DNA of 64,000 nucleotides. It comes from Jonesiaceae bacterium BS-20. Lineage in GTDB: Bacteria > Actinomycetota > Actinomycetes > Actinomycetales > Cellulomonadaceae. The notes beneath the pieces are model-generated. The model saw nothing but the letters and a program-made list of their open reading frames with translations. It was not told the origin of the DNA and ran no database searches. The stretch lies in assembly GCA_039995105.1 (NCBI GenBank), contig CP146203.1:806001-870000 (forward strand), given 5' to 3'. Position 1 is the first letter of the stretch. Every line of letters starts with the position of its first letter. Position numbers and translations under genes: made by a program. This document shows, one piece after another, positions 9,709 through 18,532 of the stretch.

Positions 9709-10997
9709 GTTCGACGACTCTTTCCCCCGTGCAGCCAAGAGAGCTAGTGCACAATGTGCAACCTGCGATTTCTTGGAAGGCTCCTATTGCCTACGCGGTG
9801 ATTGGTGTGTTGTGTTTGGTTGCTTTTGCCTTCGGTTCAGGAGCGCAAGACACCACCACATTCCAACTATCCACGGGACGCGACACATTCAAAATCGCTC
9901 CAATTGAGATGGGCTCGCGTTCGGTAGCAATGACCCTGAGCGTGATGGTGCTCGTATTGGCTGGTCTAGCAGCGTACGGTGCGGTCAAACGCATCCGGTT
10001 TGGGGCTTGGTTACCAACTTTGGTTGGGTTGCTATCGATTCTTGCTTTCCTTGTGTGGGCTGCAGCAGGTAAAGATGGTTCGATGCCGCTGCCACAGTTG
10101 CTAGGTACGGGAATCATTTTGGCAGTCCCGCTTGGCTTCGGAGCCATGTCCGGACTAATCTGTGAACGAGTTGGCATCATCAACATCGCGATTGAAGGCC
10201 AACTCCTTGCAGGAGCCTTTGCAGCCGCTGTATCTGCGACTCTATTGGGTAACCCGTATGTTGCTCTGGTTGCCGCACCAATTGCCGGAGCGCTGGTAGC
10301 GGTATTACTAGCATTCTTCACAATCAAGTATCACGTTGATCAGATTGTGGTCGGTGTGGTCTTGAACGTGTTGGTAGTTGGTGTCACTAGTTATCTATTT
10401 TCTACGGTTCTCAAAGAGAACAAGGCAACTTGGAATACCCCACCCACCTTGCCAACAATCGAGATACCACTATTGAGTGATATCCCGGTGATTGGCTCGG
10501 TCTTGTTCAACCAAAACATCCTCGTGTACTTGATGTTCATCTTTGTCATTGTGTTGCAGTTTCTGTTGTTCCGCAGCCGGTGGGGCCTACGCCTTCGTTC
10601 GGTTGGGGAACACCCTAAGGCCGCGGACACCGTGGGCATCAACGTCATCAGGACCCGTTGGATTAACACCATGGTTGGTGGCGCCGTTGCCGGGCTGGGA
10701 GGGGCCTCCTTCACCGTGGCCCTCGGGTTGGGCTTTGGTAAGGAAATGACCGGTGGCAAGGGATATATTGCTTTGGCGGCAATGATTCTAGGCCGATGGA
10801 ACCCTAACGGAGCGCTGGCTGCAGCATTGTTCTTTGGCTTTGCAGAAGGTTTACGCGGCACCCTGTCCGTGGTGGGAACCCCCGTGCCCACTCAGTTCCT
10901 TGCGATGCTGCCGTACCTAGCTACAATCTTTGCGGTTGCGGGTCTGGTTGGAAAAGTTAAGGCTCCTGCAGCTGAAGGCGTTCCTTACATTAAGTAG
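9705..10997 (+). CDS. Nucleoside ABC transporter permease 2
   Basis: Second permease of the importer, 430 residues, with many membrane spans and the motif CERVGIINIAIEGQLL matching the coupling region of its partner. GEHPKAADTVGINV and GGKGYIALAAMILGRWNP are usual for YufQ-like proteins. It starts at ATG 9705 inside the previous stop and has a full AAGGAGG site at 9691-9697. The operon appears to end here: a 12-bp hairpin follows, and cdd has its own upstream operator. Co-location with salvage enzymes supports nucleoside uptake. Confidence 0.9.
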   Translation: MSSTTLSPVQPRELVHNVQPAISWKAPIAYAVIGVLCLVAFAFGSGAQDTTTFQLSTGRDTFKIAPIEMGSRSVAMTLSVMVLVLAGLAAYGAVKRIRFGAWLPTLVGLLSILAFLVWAAAGKDGSMPLPQLLGTGIILAVPLGFGAMSGLICERVGIINIAIEGQLLAGAFAAAVSATLLGNPYVALVAAPIAGALVAVLLAFFTIKYHVDQIVVGVVLNVLVVGVTSYLFSTVLKENKATWNTPPTLPTIEIPLLSDIPVIGSVLFNQNILVYLMFIFVIVLQFLLFRSRWGLRLRSVGEHPKAADTVGINVIRTRWINTMVGGAVAGLGGASFTVALGLGFGKEMTGGKGYIALAAMILGRWNPNGALAAALFFGFAEGLRGTLSVVGTPVPTQFLAMLPYLATIFAVAGLVGKVKAPAAEGVPYIK

Positions 10998-11017
10998 GGT
11001 TACGCAAGCTGCTTTTG

Positions 11018-11046
11018 GGTGGCCCACGCGACAGGCGTGGGCCACC
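11018..11046 (+). terminator. Hairpin after the transporter operon
   Basis: GGTGGCCCACGC (11018-11029) pairs perfectly with GCGTGGGCCACC (11035-11046) across a 5-nt loop. There is no T-run, so it may be an inefficient or factor-assisted terminator that lets some transcript continue into cdd. Confidence 0.6.
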
Positions 11047-11086
11047 ACCCCATATGGTTTTTCCGCGCGGTTCCAGCACATAAGAG

Positions 11087-11098
11087 TTAAGCGCTTGA
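11087..11098. promoter_or_regulatory. LacI-family type operator before cdd
   Basis: TTAAGCGCTTGA is an almost perfect dyad around AAGCGCTT, the core used by many LacI/GalR-family regulators. It lies 57 nt before the cdd start. The same core recurs at 19391 before the purine nucleoside phosphorylase, which suggests joint control of nucleoside breakdown. Confidence 0.55.
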
Positions 11099-11155
11099 TG
11101 GACCGTATTCGAATCATTAGCCGCGTTGCAACACATTGAGTTTGGGAGGAAATGA

Positions 11156-11581
11156 ATGTCACGAGCACAAGCATTAGCCCAAGACATTGACTGGAGCGCA
11201 CTGCGATTAGCCGCGCTGGAAGTTATGAAAAAGGCCTACGTGCCATATTCCAACTTTCCCGTTGGAGCGGCGGGCCTAGCCCATGACGGGCGGATTGTGG
11301 CCGGGTGCAACGTAGAGAACGCCGGCTACGGGGTCACCCTGTGCGCTGAGTGTGGACTTATCTCAGATCTTGTGGCCACGGGAGGCGGACCCCTCGTCGC
11401 CTTCGTATGTGTCGATGGCAACGGAGATGTGCTCATGCCATGTGGGCGCTGCCGCCAACTGTTATGGGAACACGGTGGACCAGACCTTGTTTTGGACACT
11501 GTCAGCGGTTTCAAAACGATGGATCAGGTCCTTCCGGACGCATTTGGACCCTCAGACTTGAAAGAAAGAGCTAAAAAATGA
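11156..11581 (+). CDS. cdd: Cytidine deaminase
   Basis: Deaminates cytidine and deoxycytidine to the uridine forms, feeding the phosphorylase encoded next. The 141-residue protein shows the zinc site in full: NVENAG with the substrate-binding and following residues, CAEC with the first Cys and catalytic Glu, and PCGRCRQ with the other two Cys ligands. It starts at ATG 11156, five bases after GGGAGGA; an ATG four bases earlier is in another frame. Its stop overlaps deoA (ATGA). Confidence 0.95.
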   Translation: MSRAQALAQDIDWSALRLAALEVMKKAYVPYSNFPVGAAGLAHDGRIVAGCNVENAGYGVTLCAECGLISDLVATGGGPLVAFVCVDGNGDVLMPCGRCRQLLWEHGGPDLVLDTVSGFKTMDQVLPDAFGPSDLKERAKK

Positions 11582-12888
11582 CTGCAAAACCAGCTGCAAA
11601 TGCGTTTGACGCCGTAGACATCATCCGGGCCAAGCGAGACGGACAAGAGCTGAGCCGCGACCAGATTAACTGGGTTATTGACGCTTACACGCATGACTTG
11701 GTGCCCGACTACCAGATGGCAGCGCTGAACATGGCAATTCTCCTCAACGGAATGGACCGCACGGAGATTGCCACCTGGACATCAGCGATGATCGCCTCGG
11801 GTGAGACCATGGATTTCTCTGCACTGCGTTGGCCAACCTCTGACAAACACTCAACCGGCGGTGTGGGAGACAAGATCACCTTGCCGCTCGCGCCCTTGGT
11901 CGCCGTGTTTGATGTAGCGGTCCCACAACTTTCCGGGCGGGGCCTTGGCCACACGGGAGGTACCCTAGACAAACTTGAGGCGATCTCGGGCTGGCAAGCG
12001 GCCATGAGCAACGAACAGATGATGGCCCAGCTGGACTCCGTTGGCGCCGTCATCTGTCAGGCGGGATCGGGCTTGGCCCCGGCAGACCGCAAGCTGTATG
12101 CACTACGGGACGTGACCGGCACGGTTGAGGCTATTCCGCTCATTGCATCCTCAATCATGAGCAAGAAGATCGCTGAAGGCACCGGTGCGCTCGTGCTTGA
12201 TGTTAAAGCCGGCTCAGGAGCCTTCATGAAAAACCAGGATCTGGCACGCGAGTTGGCCCGGACCATGGTAGATCTTGGAAAGGATGCTGGTGTGCACACC
12301 GTGGCGCTCATGACCAACATGGATGTTCCCCTCGGGCTCACGGTGGGTAATGCACTTGAAGTGCGAGAGTCGATCGAGGTGCTTGCCGGTGGTGGGCCAA
12401 AGGACGTTGTTGACCTGACCGTTGCCCTTGCCGTTGAGATGCTCTTGGGTGCAAAGAAAGACGTTTCCGAGCAAGAAGTCCGGGCGGCACTCAACGATGG
12501 CCGAGCCATGGATAAGTGGCGTGCCATGATCGCTGCCCAAGGCGGCGACAATGATGCTCCGTTGCCGGTTGGCAAGGAATCACACCAGATTGTTGCCGAA
12601 CGTGACGGTCTGCTTACCTCTCTCGATGCCATGGACGTGGGCGTTGCGTCCTGGCGCTTAGGAGCTGGGCGAGCACAGAAAAATGCGCCAGTTCAGGCCG
12701 GTGCCGGAATTGAAATTCACGCGAAGCCGGGTCAACAGGTAACCAAGGGACAACCCTTGATGACTCTGTACACCGATACCCCGGATCGTTTTGAACGAGC
12801 AATCGAATCGGCTACCAACGCGGTTGGCATTGGAAACGTTGGCGACACGATTACCGGTGAACGGTTGATTTTGGATCGCATTGAGTGA
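11578..12888 (+). CDS. deoA: Thymidine / pyrimidine-nucleoside phosphorylase
   Basis: Splits thymidine, and probably uridine or deoxyuridine, with phosphate to the base and (deoxy)ribose 1-phosphate. The signature SGRGLGHTGGTLDKLEAI is intact, preceded by the phosphate-binding KHSTGGVGDK and followed by MSKKIAEGTGALVLDVK. At 436 residues it is full length, with the three-part fold implied by the C-terminal barrel-sandwich region (ARAQ-like GRAQKNAPVQAGAGI). ATG 11578 overlaps the cdd stop. The family name could be deoA or pdp; substrate breadth cannot be read from sequence. Confidence 0.92.
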   Translation: MTAKPAANAFDAVDIIRAKRDGQELSRDQINWVIDAYTHDLVPDYQMAALNMAILLNGMDRTEIATWTSAMIASGETMDFSALRWPTSDKHSTGGVGDKITLPLAPLVAVFDVAVPQLSGRGLGHTGGTLDKLEAISGWQAAMSNEQMMAQLDSVGAVICQAGSGLAPADRKLYALRDVTGTVEAIPLIASSIMSKKIAEGTGALVLDVKAGSGAFMKNQDLARELARTMVDLGKDAGVHTVALMTNMDVPLGLTVGNALEVRESIEVLAGGGPKDVVDLTVALAVEMLLGAKKDVSEQEVRAALNDGRAMDKWRAMIAAQGGDNDAPLPVGKESHQIVAERDGLLTSLDAMDVGVASWRLGAGRAQKNAPVQAGAGIEIHAKPGQQVTKGQPLMTLYTDTPDRFERAIESATNAVGIGNVGDTITGERLILDRIE

Positions 12889-12941
12889 TCTGCCGCTCTA
12901 TGGTTAGAGAACACTACCAATTTTAACTGTGAGGGCATGTC

Positions 12942-13829
12942 TTGGCGGGTTCAAGTTTTCAATTGACCACTTTTCTGTATGGACTCGGTGGTGGGCGCAG
13001 GCGAATTCCGGCTGCGCCCACCCTCAAGCAAACCAGAACCGGGTTGCTGCCAGTAGCTGAAGGACGGGTTGAACTTGTTGGTCAAGATTCCACTTGCCAC
13101 GCTGTCCAATATGATTTCACCTCATGCGGCAGCGCTGCCGGAGCTATCGCTTTAGCCGACGTAAATGAGTCTCTAGCTCAGTGGCTGCAAGGACATGAAC
13201 CGGATCTGCCGGAGGGCCTAGCCAAGTTGGAGATGCCATCCGTCCCACTCGATACTGGTGGTCGGTTCGAGTGGTTGCAAAAGAACTTGAAACAGATTAG
13301 TAACCACCGGGCGCTTGGGCCGTTTACCTGGCCCAGTGGTGCTGGAACCCCACCGTGGGGTGCAAAAAGGGTCATGAGTCTTGGGTCGGGAGTTCGATAC
13401 ATCGACCGTATGGTGGTAAACACCTCCATGCGCCAGCGTGAGCGGACCCTTACCGCTGCGGCGGTTGCGGCAGACCTCGGATACCCGGTCCTGCTGTATG
13501 TCGGTGGGGACAGTTCAAAGGGCTGGAAGACCGCCGTTCCGCGCCACGTTGTGGTGCTGCACGGCGGACCAGCACCCATCGAGGAGACCGAGGGTTTTCT
13601 TGATGACCTGGACACGGAGGCTCGGCTGACCAAGATGGCCCGGGAAATCAAAGACAGACTACAGGCGGCACGGGGTGAGGTTTTTGACCCGAGTCTGCTC
13701 ATCTATGACCCGGCGACAGGCACCAACACTGCAGTAACTATGAAGCAACTCATGAGCAACTCCGTACCTGCAACCGCATTGGGTGGTTGGCCGCACATTG
13801 TGTGGATGGTACTTCCGGTACAACGCTAG
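12942..13829 (+). CDS. Unknown protein with papain/C39-like catalytic residue spacing
   Basis: I do not recognise this 295-residue protein as a named family. Visible in it are Q56 and C62 in AVQYDFTSCGSAAG, H202 in PRHVVVLHG and D256 in IYDPATGTN, the order and Gln-Cys spacing expected of a papain-fold cysteine peptidase of the C39-like group. There is no signal peptide or membrane span, so it should be cytoplasmic. TTG 12942 is the likely start, with GAGGG six bases upstream. It sits between deoA and add, with only 12 bp to add, so it is probably co-transcribed with nucleoside salvage. A role as protease, amidase or transglutaminase-like enzyme is inference. Confidence 0.6.
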   Translation: MAGSSFQLTTFLYGLGGGRRRIPAAPTLKQTRTGLLPVAEGRVELVGQDSTCHAVQYDFTSCGSAAGAIALADVNESLAQWLQGHEPDLPEGLAKLEMPSVPLDTGGRFEWLQKNLKQISNHRALGPFTWPSGAGTPPWGAKRVMSLGSGVRYIDRMVVNTSMRQRERTLTAAAVAADLGYPVLLYVGGDSSKGWKTAVPRHVVVLHGGPAPIEETEGFLDDLDTEARLTKMAREIKDRLQAARGEVFDPSLLIYDPATGTNTAVTMKQLMSNSVPATALGGWPHIVWMVLPVQR

Positions 13830-13841
13830 AGGGAGAAAAAC

Positions 13842-14930
13842 GTGACTACCAACTTGGCAGTGACCCGAGAACAGCTCTTAGCCCTGCCCAAAGTTGTTCT
13901 GCACGATCACCTAGATGGGGGACTACGACCCCAAACAATTATTGACCTAGCCGCTGAGATTGGGCACGTCCTTCCTCATGACACCGCCACCGAGTTGGGT
14001 GCTTGGTTTGTCGCTGCGGCAGACTCGGGGTCACTTGAACGCTACCTCGAAACGTTTGAGCACACCGTTGCGGTCATGCAGACGCGTCATGGGTTGATTC
14101 GAGTAGCCCAAGAGATGGTAGCTGACATGGTTGCCGACGGCGTGATCTACGCTGAGTCTAGGTGGGCGCCCGAGCAACATGTGGCCGGGGGACTCACAAT
14201 GCAGCAGGCCGTAGACGCCGTCCAGGAAGGTATTGCAGCGGGGGTTGCGCAAGCAGCAGCAGATGGACAATTTATTGAGGTCCATCAGATCCTAGCCGCG
14301 ATGCGCCACCTTGATCGCTGGGACGAGGTTTCCGACTTAGCTTTGGCCAATAGGGAACGAGGCGTGTGTGGGTTTGATATTGCCGGCCCTGAAGTTGGCT
14401 TCTTGCCGGATAGGTTTGCCCAAGTATGGCAAAAATTAGCGCTTGCGAATTTTCCGGTGACCATCCACGCTGGTGAAGAACCCGGGATTGACTCCATAAG
14501 CCGGGCGGTGCACGTGGGCCAGGCCAGTCGCCTTGGCCACGGCGCGTATTTGAGTGCGGATATCACGGGTTTGGGAACAGAAAACGCACGGTTAGGGCCG
14601 CTGGCAAATTGGGTACGGGACGCTCAGATACCACTTGAGGTTTGTCCGTGTTCCAATCTTCAAACGGGCGTGGCCGCAACGATTGCGGAACACCCCATTA
14701 CTGCGCTGCGCGACCTCGACTTTGCGGTGACGATCAACACCGACAACCGCCTCATGTCCGGCACTTCGATGACCAATGAGATGTTCCGGTTGGTTAGTGA
14801 GGCCGGATGGACCGTTGCAGATCTTTGTGACGTCACATTGGCGGCGGCGTGGGGTGCTTTTATCCACCATGACCAACGCCATGCACTGGGCCAGCGGATC
14901 TTGGCTGGCTTTGAACAAGACTCGAACTAA
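13842..14930 (+). CDS. add: Adenosine deaminase
   Basis: Converts adenosine and deoxyadenosine to inosine forms for the phosphorylase at 18533. Zinc and catalytic motifs are present in order: LHDHLDGGLRP near residue 20, HAGEEPG at about 210, SRLGHG at about 230, and NTDNRLMSGTSMTNE with the paired Asp residues near 300. The 362-residue length is normal. The first motif has HDH rather than the commoner HxH spacing variants, still consistent with two His ligands. GTG 13842 follows a GGGAG site and a short gap from the unknown gene. Confidence 0.93.
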   Translation: MTTNLAVTREQLLALPKVVLHDHLDGGLRPQTIIDLAAEIGHVLPHDTATELGAWFVAAADSGSLERYLETFEHTVAVMQTRHGLIRVAQEMVADMVADGVIYAESRWAPEQHVAGGLTMQQAVDAVQEGIAAGVAQAAADGQFIEVHQILAAMRHLDRWDEVSDLALANRERGVCGFDIAGPEVGFLPDRFAQVWQKLALANFPVTIHAGEEPGIDSISRAVHVGQASRLGHGAYLSADITGLGTENARLGPLANWVRDAQIPLEVCPCSNLQTGVAATIAEHPITALRDLDFAVTINTDNRLMSGTSMTNEMFRLVSEAGWTVADLCDVTLAAAWGAFIHHDQRHALGQRILAGFEQDSN

Positions 14931-14957
14931 CAATTTCTAACGGACCTAGGAGCTTTC

Positions 14958-15662
14958 ATGTCACAAGATTTACGGGCGCAGGTAGCCAAGATGGTTGACC
15001 ACACCCTACTCAAGCCAGAATCCACCCCGGCAGATGTTGCTGCGTTGATCGCAGAGGCAGCAGACTTAGGTGTCTACTCGGTCTGTGTTTCACCATCCCA
15101 ACTCCCCGTCCAGATCCCACAAGGCTCGGGCGTGCTTGTGGCAACGGTCGTCGGGTTCCCATCCGGTGCTGTCAAGAGCTCGGTCAAAGCCGTCGAGGCC
15201 GCCCAAGCCGTTGCCGATGGGGCCGACGAGGTGGACATGGTCATCAATCTTGGCGCGGTCAAAGCCGGCGATTGGGACCTGGTGCAAAGTGACATCAAGG
15301 CGGTTCGTGATGGCGCACCAAAACCGACCGTGCTCAAAGTCATTATTGAATCGGCAGCCCTGACAGATGACGAGATAGTGCGTGCCTGTGAGGCCAGCGA
15401 GGCTGCAGGTGCCGACTTTGTCAAGACCTCAACCGGATTCCACAGCGCCGGTGGGGCCTCTGAACACGCAATTAAACTCATGGCCCAGACAGTTGGTACC
15501 CGTCTTGGTATCAAGGCGTCCGGAGGAGTGCGCGATGGCGCCACCGCCCGCAAGATGATTGCGGCCGGAGCTACCCGCCTGGGTCTTTCCGGAACCGCAG
15601 GGGTCTTGGACTCCCTCGATGACCAGGCTCAGGATCAGTCCGCTGGGTCAACCGGATACTAG
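14958..15662 (+). CDS. deoC: Deoxyribose-phosphate aldolase
   Basis: Cleaves deoxyribose 5-phosphate to glyceraldehyde 3-phosphate and acetaldehyde, the last step of deoxynucleoside breakdown. The barrel enzyme shows VDHTLLKPE at the N-terminus, [18 protein letters not shown], and the Schiff-base lysine in DFVKTSTGF, with a second conserved lysine in IKASGGVRD. The length of 234 residues is typical; the last dozen residues ([14 protein letters not shown]) are a species-specific tail. It ends the salvage operon. TAGGAG precedes the ATG. Confidence 0.95.
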   Translation: MSQDLRAQVAKMVDHTLLKPESTPADVAALIAEAADLGVYSVCVSPSQLPVQIPQGSGVLVATVVGFPSGAVKSSVKAVEAAQAVADGADEVDMVINLGAVKAGDWDLVQSDIKAVRDGAPKPTVLKVIIESAALTDDEIVRACEASEAAGADFVKTSTGFHSAGGASEHAIKLMAQTVGTRLGIKASGGVRDGATARKMIAAGATRLGLSGTAGVLDSLDDQAQDQSAGSTGY

Positions 15663-15740
15663 GGGACCGGAGCTTCACATGAGCCGAACCCGTTAGTGCA
15701 GGTCATGAGTTTGCCCACAACTTCAGTTAACCCCTCTTAG

Positions 15741-15759
15741 TTAAGTTAGGCTAGCCTAA
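15741..15759. promoter_or_regulatory. IdeR/DtxR iron box
   Basis: TTAAGTTAGGCTAGCCTAA matches 17 of 19 positions of the consensus TTAGGTTAGGCTAACCTAA. It lies 20 bp before the siderophore-interacting protein start, where bound iron-loaded repressor would block transcription. Confidence 0.85.
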
Positions 15760-15778
15760 GTAACTAGGAGGGGTTCTT

Positions 15779-16606
15779 GTGAGTAATGAATCTGTACAGC
15801 ACGCCGCATCCGACTTCAGGATTGCGCCGGTACGTAACAAGGATGGTTTTACTGCCCGGGTAACGGGTTCGCGCAGGCTTAGCGACCAATTGATCCGCGT
15901 CACGTTTGCGAGCCCAGAAATTGGTTCCGCAGACTTCTCTGTGTGCACGGACCGCTACGTAAAGCTCAGGTTTCTGCTCGATGGCAAACCCGTCCGGCGC
16001 TCGTATACGGTTCGTAACTTTGACAAGCAAGCGTGCACACTAGACATCGATTTTGTGGTGCACGGGGATCACGGTGTTGCAGGGCCTTGGGCTCAGAATG
16101 CCCAACCCGGCGACGAACTCGAATTTAGCGGTGTTGGCGGCGGGTACCACCCGGCACCGCATGCACCGTGGCACCTGCTCATAGGTGACGAGTCCGCTCT
16201 ACCCGCGATTGCCGCAGCGCTCGAGCAAATCCCGGCTGGGGCCAAGGTCCACACGTTCCTTGAGATCGCAGACTCGTCCCAGCGTATTGAGCTGGCTCAC
16301 CCAGACTCGGTCACTTGGTTGTCGCGCACGAGCGAAGACAACGAAGTACAACCCTTTGGCAAGGTGTTGGCCCAGGCCGTCATGGACTACGAGTTGCCGG
16401 ATGAGCCCGGCCACGTGTTCTTACACGGTGAGGCAAACATGGTCCGCGCGCTGCGCAGACACCTTCGCGCCAAGGGATACCCCATGAGTGCCATGAGTAT
16501 TTCTGGCTACTGGCGCGACGGGGCTTCGGATGAAATGTGGCGGGCCCAAAAGCAGCAGTGGAAACAGGCAGTTGATCAGGACGAGGCTCAACTTCAGCAA
16601 TCCTGA
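15779..16606 (+). CDS. Siderophore-interacting protein (FAD-binding ferric-siderophore reductase)
   Basis: Cytoplasmic flavoprotein that reduces ferric siderophores to release iron. The N-terminal FAD domain has FLLDGKPVRRSYTVRNF with the RxYTxR flavin motif, then VHGDHGVAGPWA; the C-terminal NADPH domain has LLIGDESALPAIAAALE and HGEANMVRALRRHL. At 275 residues it is full length (ViuB/SIP family). GTG 15779 has AGGAGGGG upstream. The iron box overlapping its promoter explains regulation, and it appears unrelated to the nucleoside genes on either side. Confidence 0.92.
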   Translation: MSNESVQHAASDFRIAPVRNKDGFTARVTGSRRLSDQLIRVTFASPEIGSADFSVCTDRYVKLRFLLDGKPVRRSYTVRNFDKQACTLDIDFVVHGDHGVAGPWAQNAQPGDELEFSGVGGGYHPAPHAPWHLLIGDESALPAIAAALEQIPAGAKVHTFLEIADSSQRIELAHPDSVTWLSRTSEDNEVQPFGKVLAQAVMDYELPDEPGHVFLHGEANMVRALRRHLRAKGYPMSAMSISGYWRDGASDEMWRAQKQQWKQAVDQDEAQLQQS

Positions 16607-16692
16607 TCAGACAGGGTTTTGATCCGCGCGCAAAGGCCCGGATTCTAGGCCCACTTGTGGCGGCCTTTCAGGCATGACAGGTGTGATCTGAC

Positions 16693-16742
16693 AAAATAGC
16701 GGTGGGTAACGGGACTCGAACCCGGTTACCCACCGCTATTTT
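16693..16742. terminator. Bidirectional terminator hairpin with a tRNA T-arm-like tip
   Basis: Eighteen bases at 16693-16710 (AAAATAGCGGTGGGTAAC) pair perfectly with 16725-16742. A-run and T-run flanks allow it to work on both strands between the convergent SIP and mutase genes. On the minus strand the apex reads CGGGTTCGAGTCCC and the stem begins GGTGGGT/ACCCACC, resembling stacked acceptor and T arms of a tRNA. Confidence 0.85.
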
Positions 16743-16782
16743 CGTTCGCAATTCCTAACCACTGTGTGGCACGGGCCGCGAC

Positions 16783-18531
16783 CTAGATCCCGAGAGCAGC
16801 CCCAATGTCAGTACGGACCTGATCGAGAGCTGCTCGGGCGTGAGATCGTACCTCGGTCAGCTCATCAAAGTCGGCCCCCGGGCGCACCTGAGTAATGACC
16901 TCGAGGTAGCACTTGACCTTGGGTTCAGTCCCTGAGGGCCGCACAATGACCCGGGTGCCATTGTGTGCCAGCAGGACAATGCCATCGGTTGGAGGCAATT
17001 GATCCGACCCGGTGGATAGGTCAATGACCTTGGAGACTGGCGAACCGGCCAAAGTAGCCGGTGGATTCGCACGTAACCGAGTCATCGTGGCGGGAATCAA
17101 CGAAAGGTCCGTAAACCGTGCCGAAAGTTGGTCCGTTAGATAAAGCCCATGCCGGCGGGCGAGGTCATCAAGGTATTCAATGATGGAACTTCCCTGTGCT
17201 TTGAGCCGAGCGGCAAGCTGCGCCACGACCAGGGCAGCGCTAATACCGTCCTTGTCCCGAACGAGGTCCGGAGCCACGCAGTAGCCGAGAGCTTCTTCGT
17301 AGCCATACACCAGGTTTGGTGCCCGACTGATCCACTTGAACCCGGTCAGCGTGGCCCGGAAATTTAAACCGTAGTGTTGGGCGATCTGCCCAAGTAGCCG
17401 TGAGGAAACAATTGAATTGGCGAGCGTTGCCGGTTCCTCGCTGTCGTGGTCGGTGTGCACGTGGGTGCGGGCCATGTGGTCGCCGAGGATCGCGCCTACC
17501 TCATCGCCGTGGAGCATGCGCCATCCGGCCGCCTGAGGTGTGCCGGGGGATCCAGTGACGCGTGGGTCCTTGATAGCCACCGCGCAGCGGTCGGTATCAG
17601 GGTCGTTAGCGATGACTATATCTGCGTTGCGAGCAACTGCGTGGGCAAGTGCCAAGTCGATTGCCCCGGGCTCCTCTGGGTTAGGGAAGGAGACGGTTGG
17701 GAAATCTGGGTCAGGCTTGACCTGTTCGGGGACCGAACTGAAGTTCGTAAACCCGGCACCTTCAAACATCTCCTCTACGACCTGTCCACCAACCCCGTGC
17801 AGGGGAGTTAGGACAATACTGAGGTCGCGTGGGGCGTCATCGATGAGGGTGTGCACCGCATCGATGTAACTGGTGACGGCCTCGTCACCCAAGACTGTCC
17901 AACCGGACTCAGCACGTGGCGTGGCTCTGACCGACTCGACCGCGGCGATCTGTGCCGCAATCATCTGGTCATGCGGCGGCACAATCTGGGCGTCCTTACC
18001 CTCGTCCTGAACAACGCGGCCGCCAAGGTAGACCTTGTAACCGTTATCTGCTGGAGGGTTATGGGATGCCGTGACAACAACTCCGGCATCGACCCCTAGC
18101 CGTCGCATGGTGTACGCCAAAACCGGTGTTGGTAAGGCGCGGTTCAAGATCGAAACCCGACAACCTGCTGCGACCCACACCCCCGCGGAATCAAATGCGA
18201 ACTCCTGCGAGAAGTGCCGGGCGTCATACCCAATCACAATGTGCGGGGTTTGTCCGGGGAGCTCTTGTTTTAAGAACGCCGCAAGTCCTGCCGCGGCACG
18301 AATCACCACGGACCGGTTCATCCGGTTGGGACCGGCGCCGATGGCGCCACGTAATCCGGCCGTGCCAAACTGCAGCGTGCCATTAAATCTGTCGGTCAAG
18401 GATGCAAGCGACTCTGCGTCCCCTGCCGCAACCGACTCGAGTAGCACGCGCAACTCGTGCTGGGTTGTTGACTCGGGGTCATCGTCTAACCAGGCGGCGG
18501 CCCGCTGCAAAAGTTCTTCCTGAGCAGCCAT
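16783..18531 (-). CDS. Phospho-sugar mutase (phosphopentomutase / phosphomannomutase-like)
   Basis: Alpha-D-phosphohexomutase family enzyme of 582 residues. The phosphoserine is S156 in TASHNPPADNGYK; the metal loop is DPDTDRCAV near residue 305; the sugar-specificity loop is EEALGYC; and the phosphate loop is RPSGTEPKVKCYLE near the C-terminus. It begins one base after the purine nucleoside phosphorylase stop, the same pairing as in mycobacteria. Ribose 1-phosphate to ribose 5-phosphate conversion is therefore its likely main job here, although the family also handles hexose phosphates. Confidence 0.88.
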   Translation of the reverse strand: MAAQEELLQRAAAWLDDDPESTTQHELRVLLESVAAGDAESLASLTDRFNGTLQFGTAGLRGAIGAGPNRMNRSVVIRAAAGLAAFLKQELPGQTPHIVIGYDARHFSQEFAFDSAGVWVAAGCRVSILNRALPTPVLAYTMRRLGVDAGVVVTASHNPPADNGYKVYLGGRVVQDEGKDAQIVPPHDQMIAAQIAAVESVRATPRAESGWTVLGDEAVTSYIDAVHTLIDDAPRDLSIVLTPLHGVGGQVVEEMFEGAGFTNFSSVPEQVKPDPDFPTVSFPNPEEPGAIDLALAHAVARNADIVIANDPDTDRCAVAIKDPRVTGSPGTPQAAGWRMLHGDEVGAILGDHMARTHVHTDHDSEEPATLANSIVSSRLLGQIAQHYGLNFRATLTGFKWISRAPNLVYGYEEALGYCVAPDLVRDKDGISAALVVAQLAARLKAQGSSIIEYLDDLARRHGLYLTDQLSARFTDLSLIPATMTRLRANPPATLAGSPVSKVIDLSTGSDQLPPTDGIVLLAHNGTRVIVRPSGTEPKVKCYLEVITQVRPGADFDELTEVRSHARAALDQVRTDIGAALGI

Positions 18532-18532
18532 G

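Noticed and set aside
16695-16740. Possible tRNA gene near 16.7 kb
   Set aside because: Only acceptor- and T-arm-like parts exist. There is no D arm or anticodon arm and no room for them, so it is a terminator hairpin.
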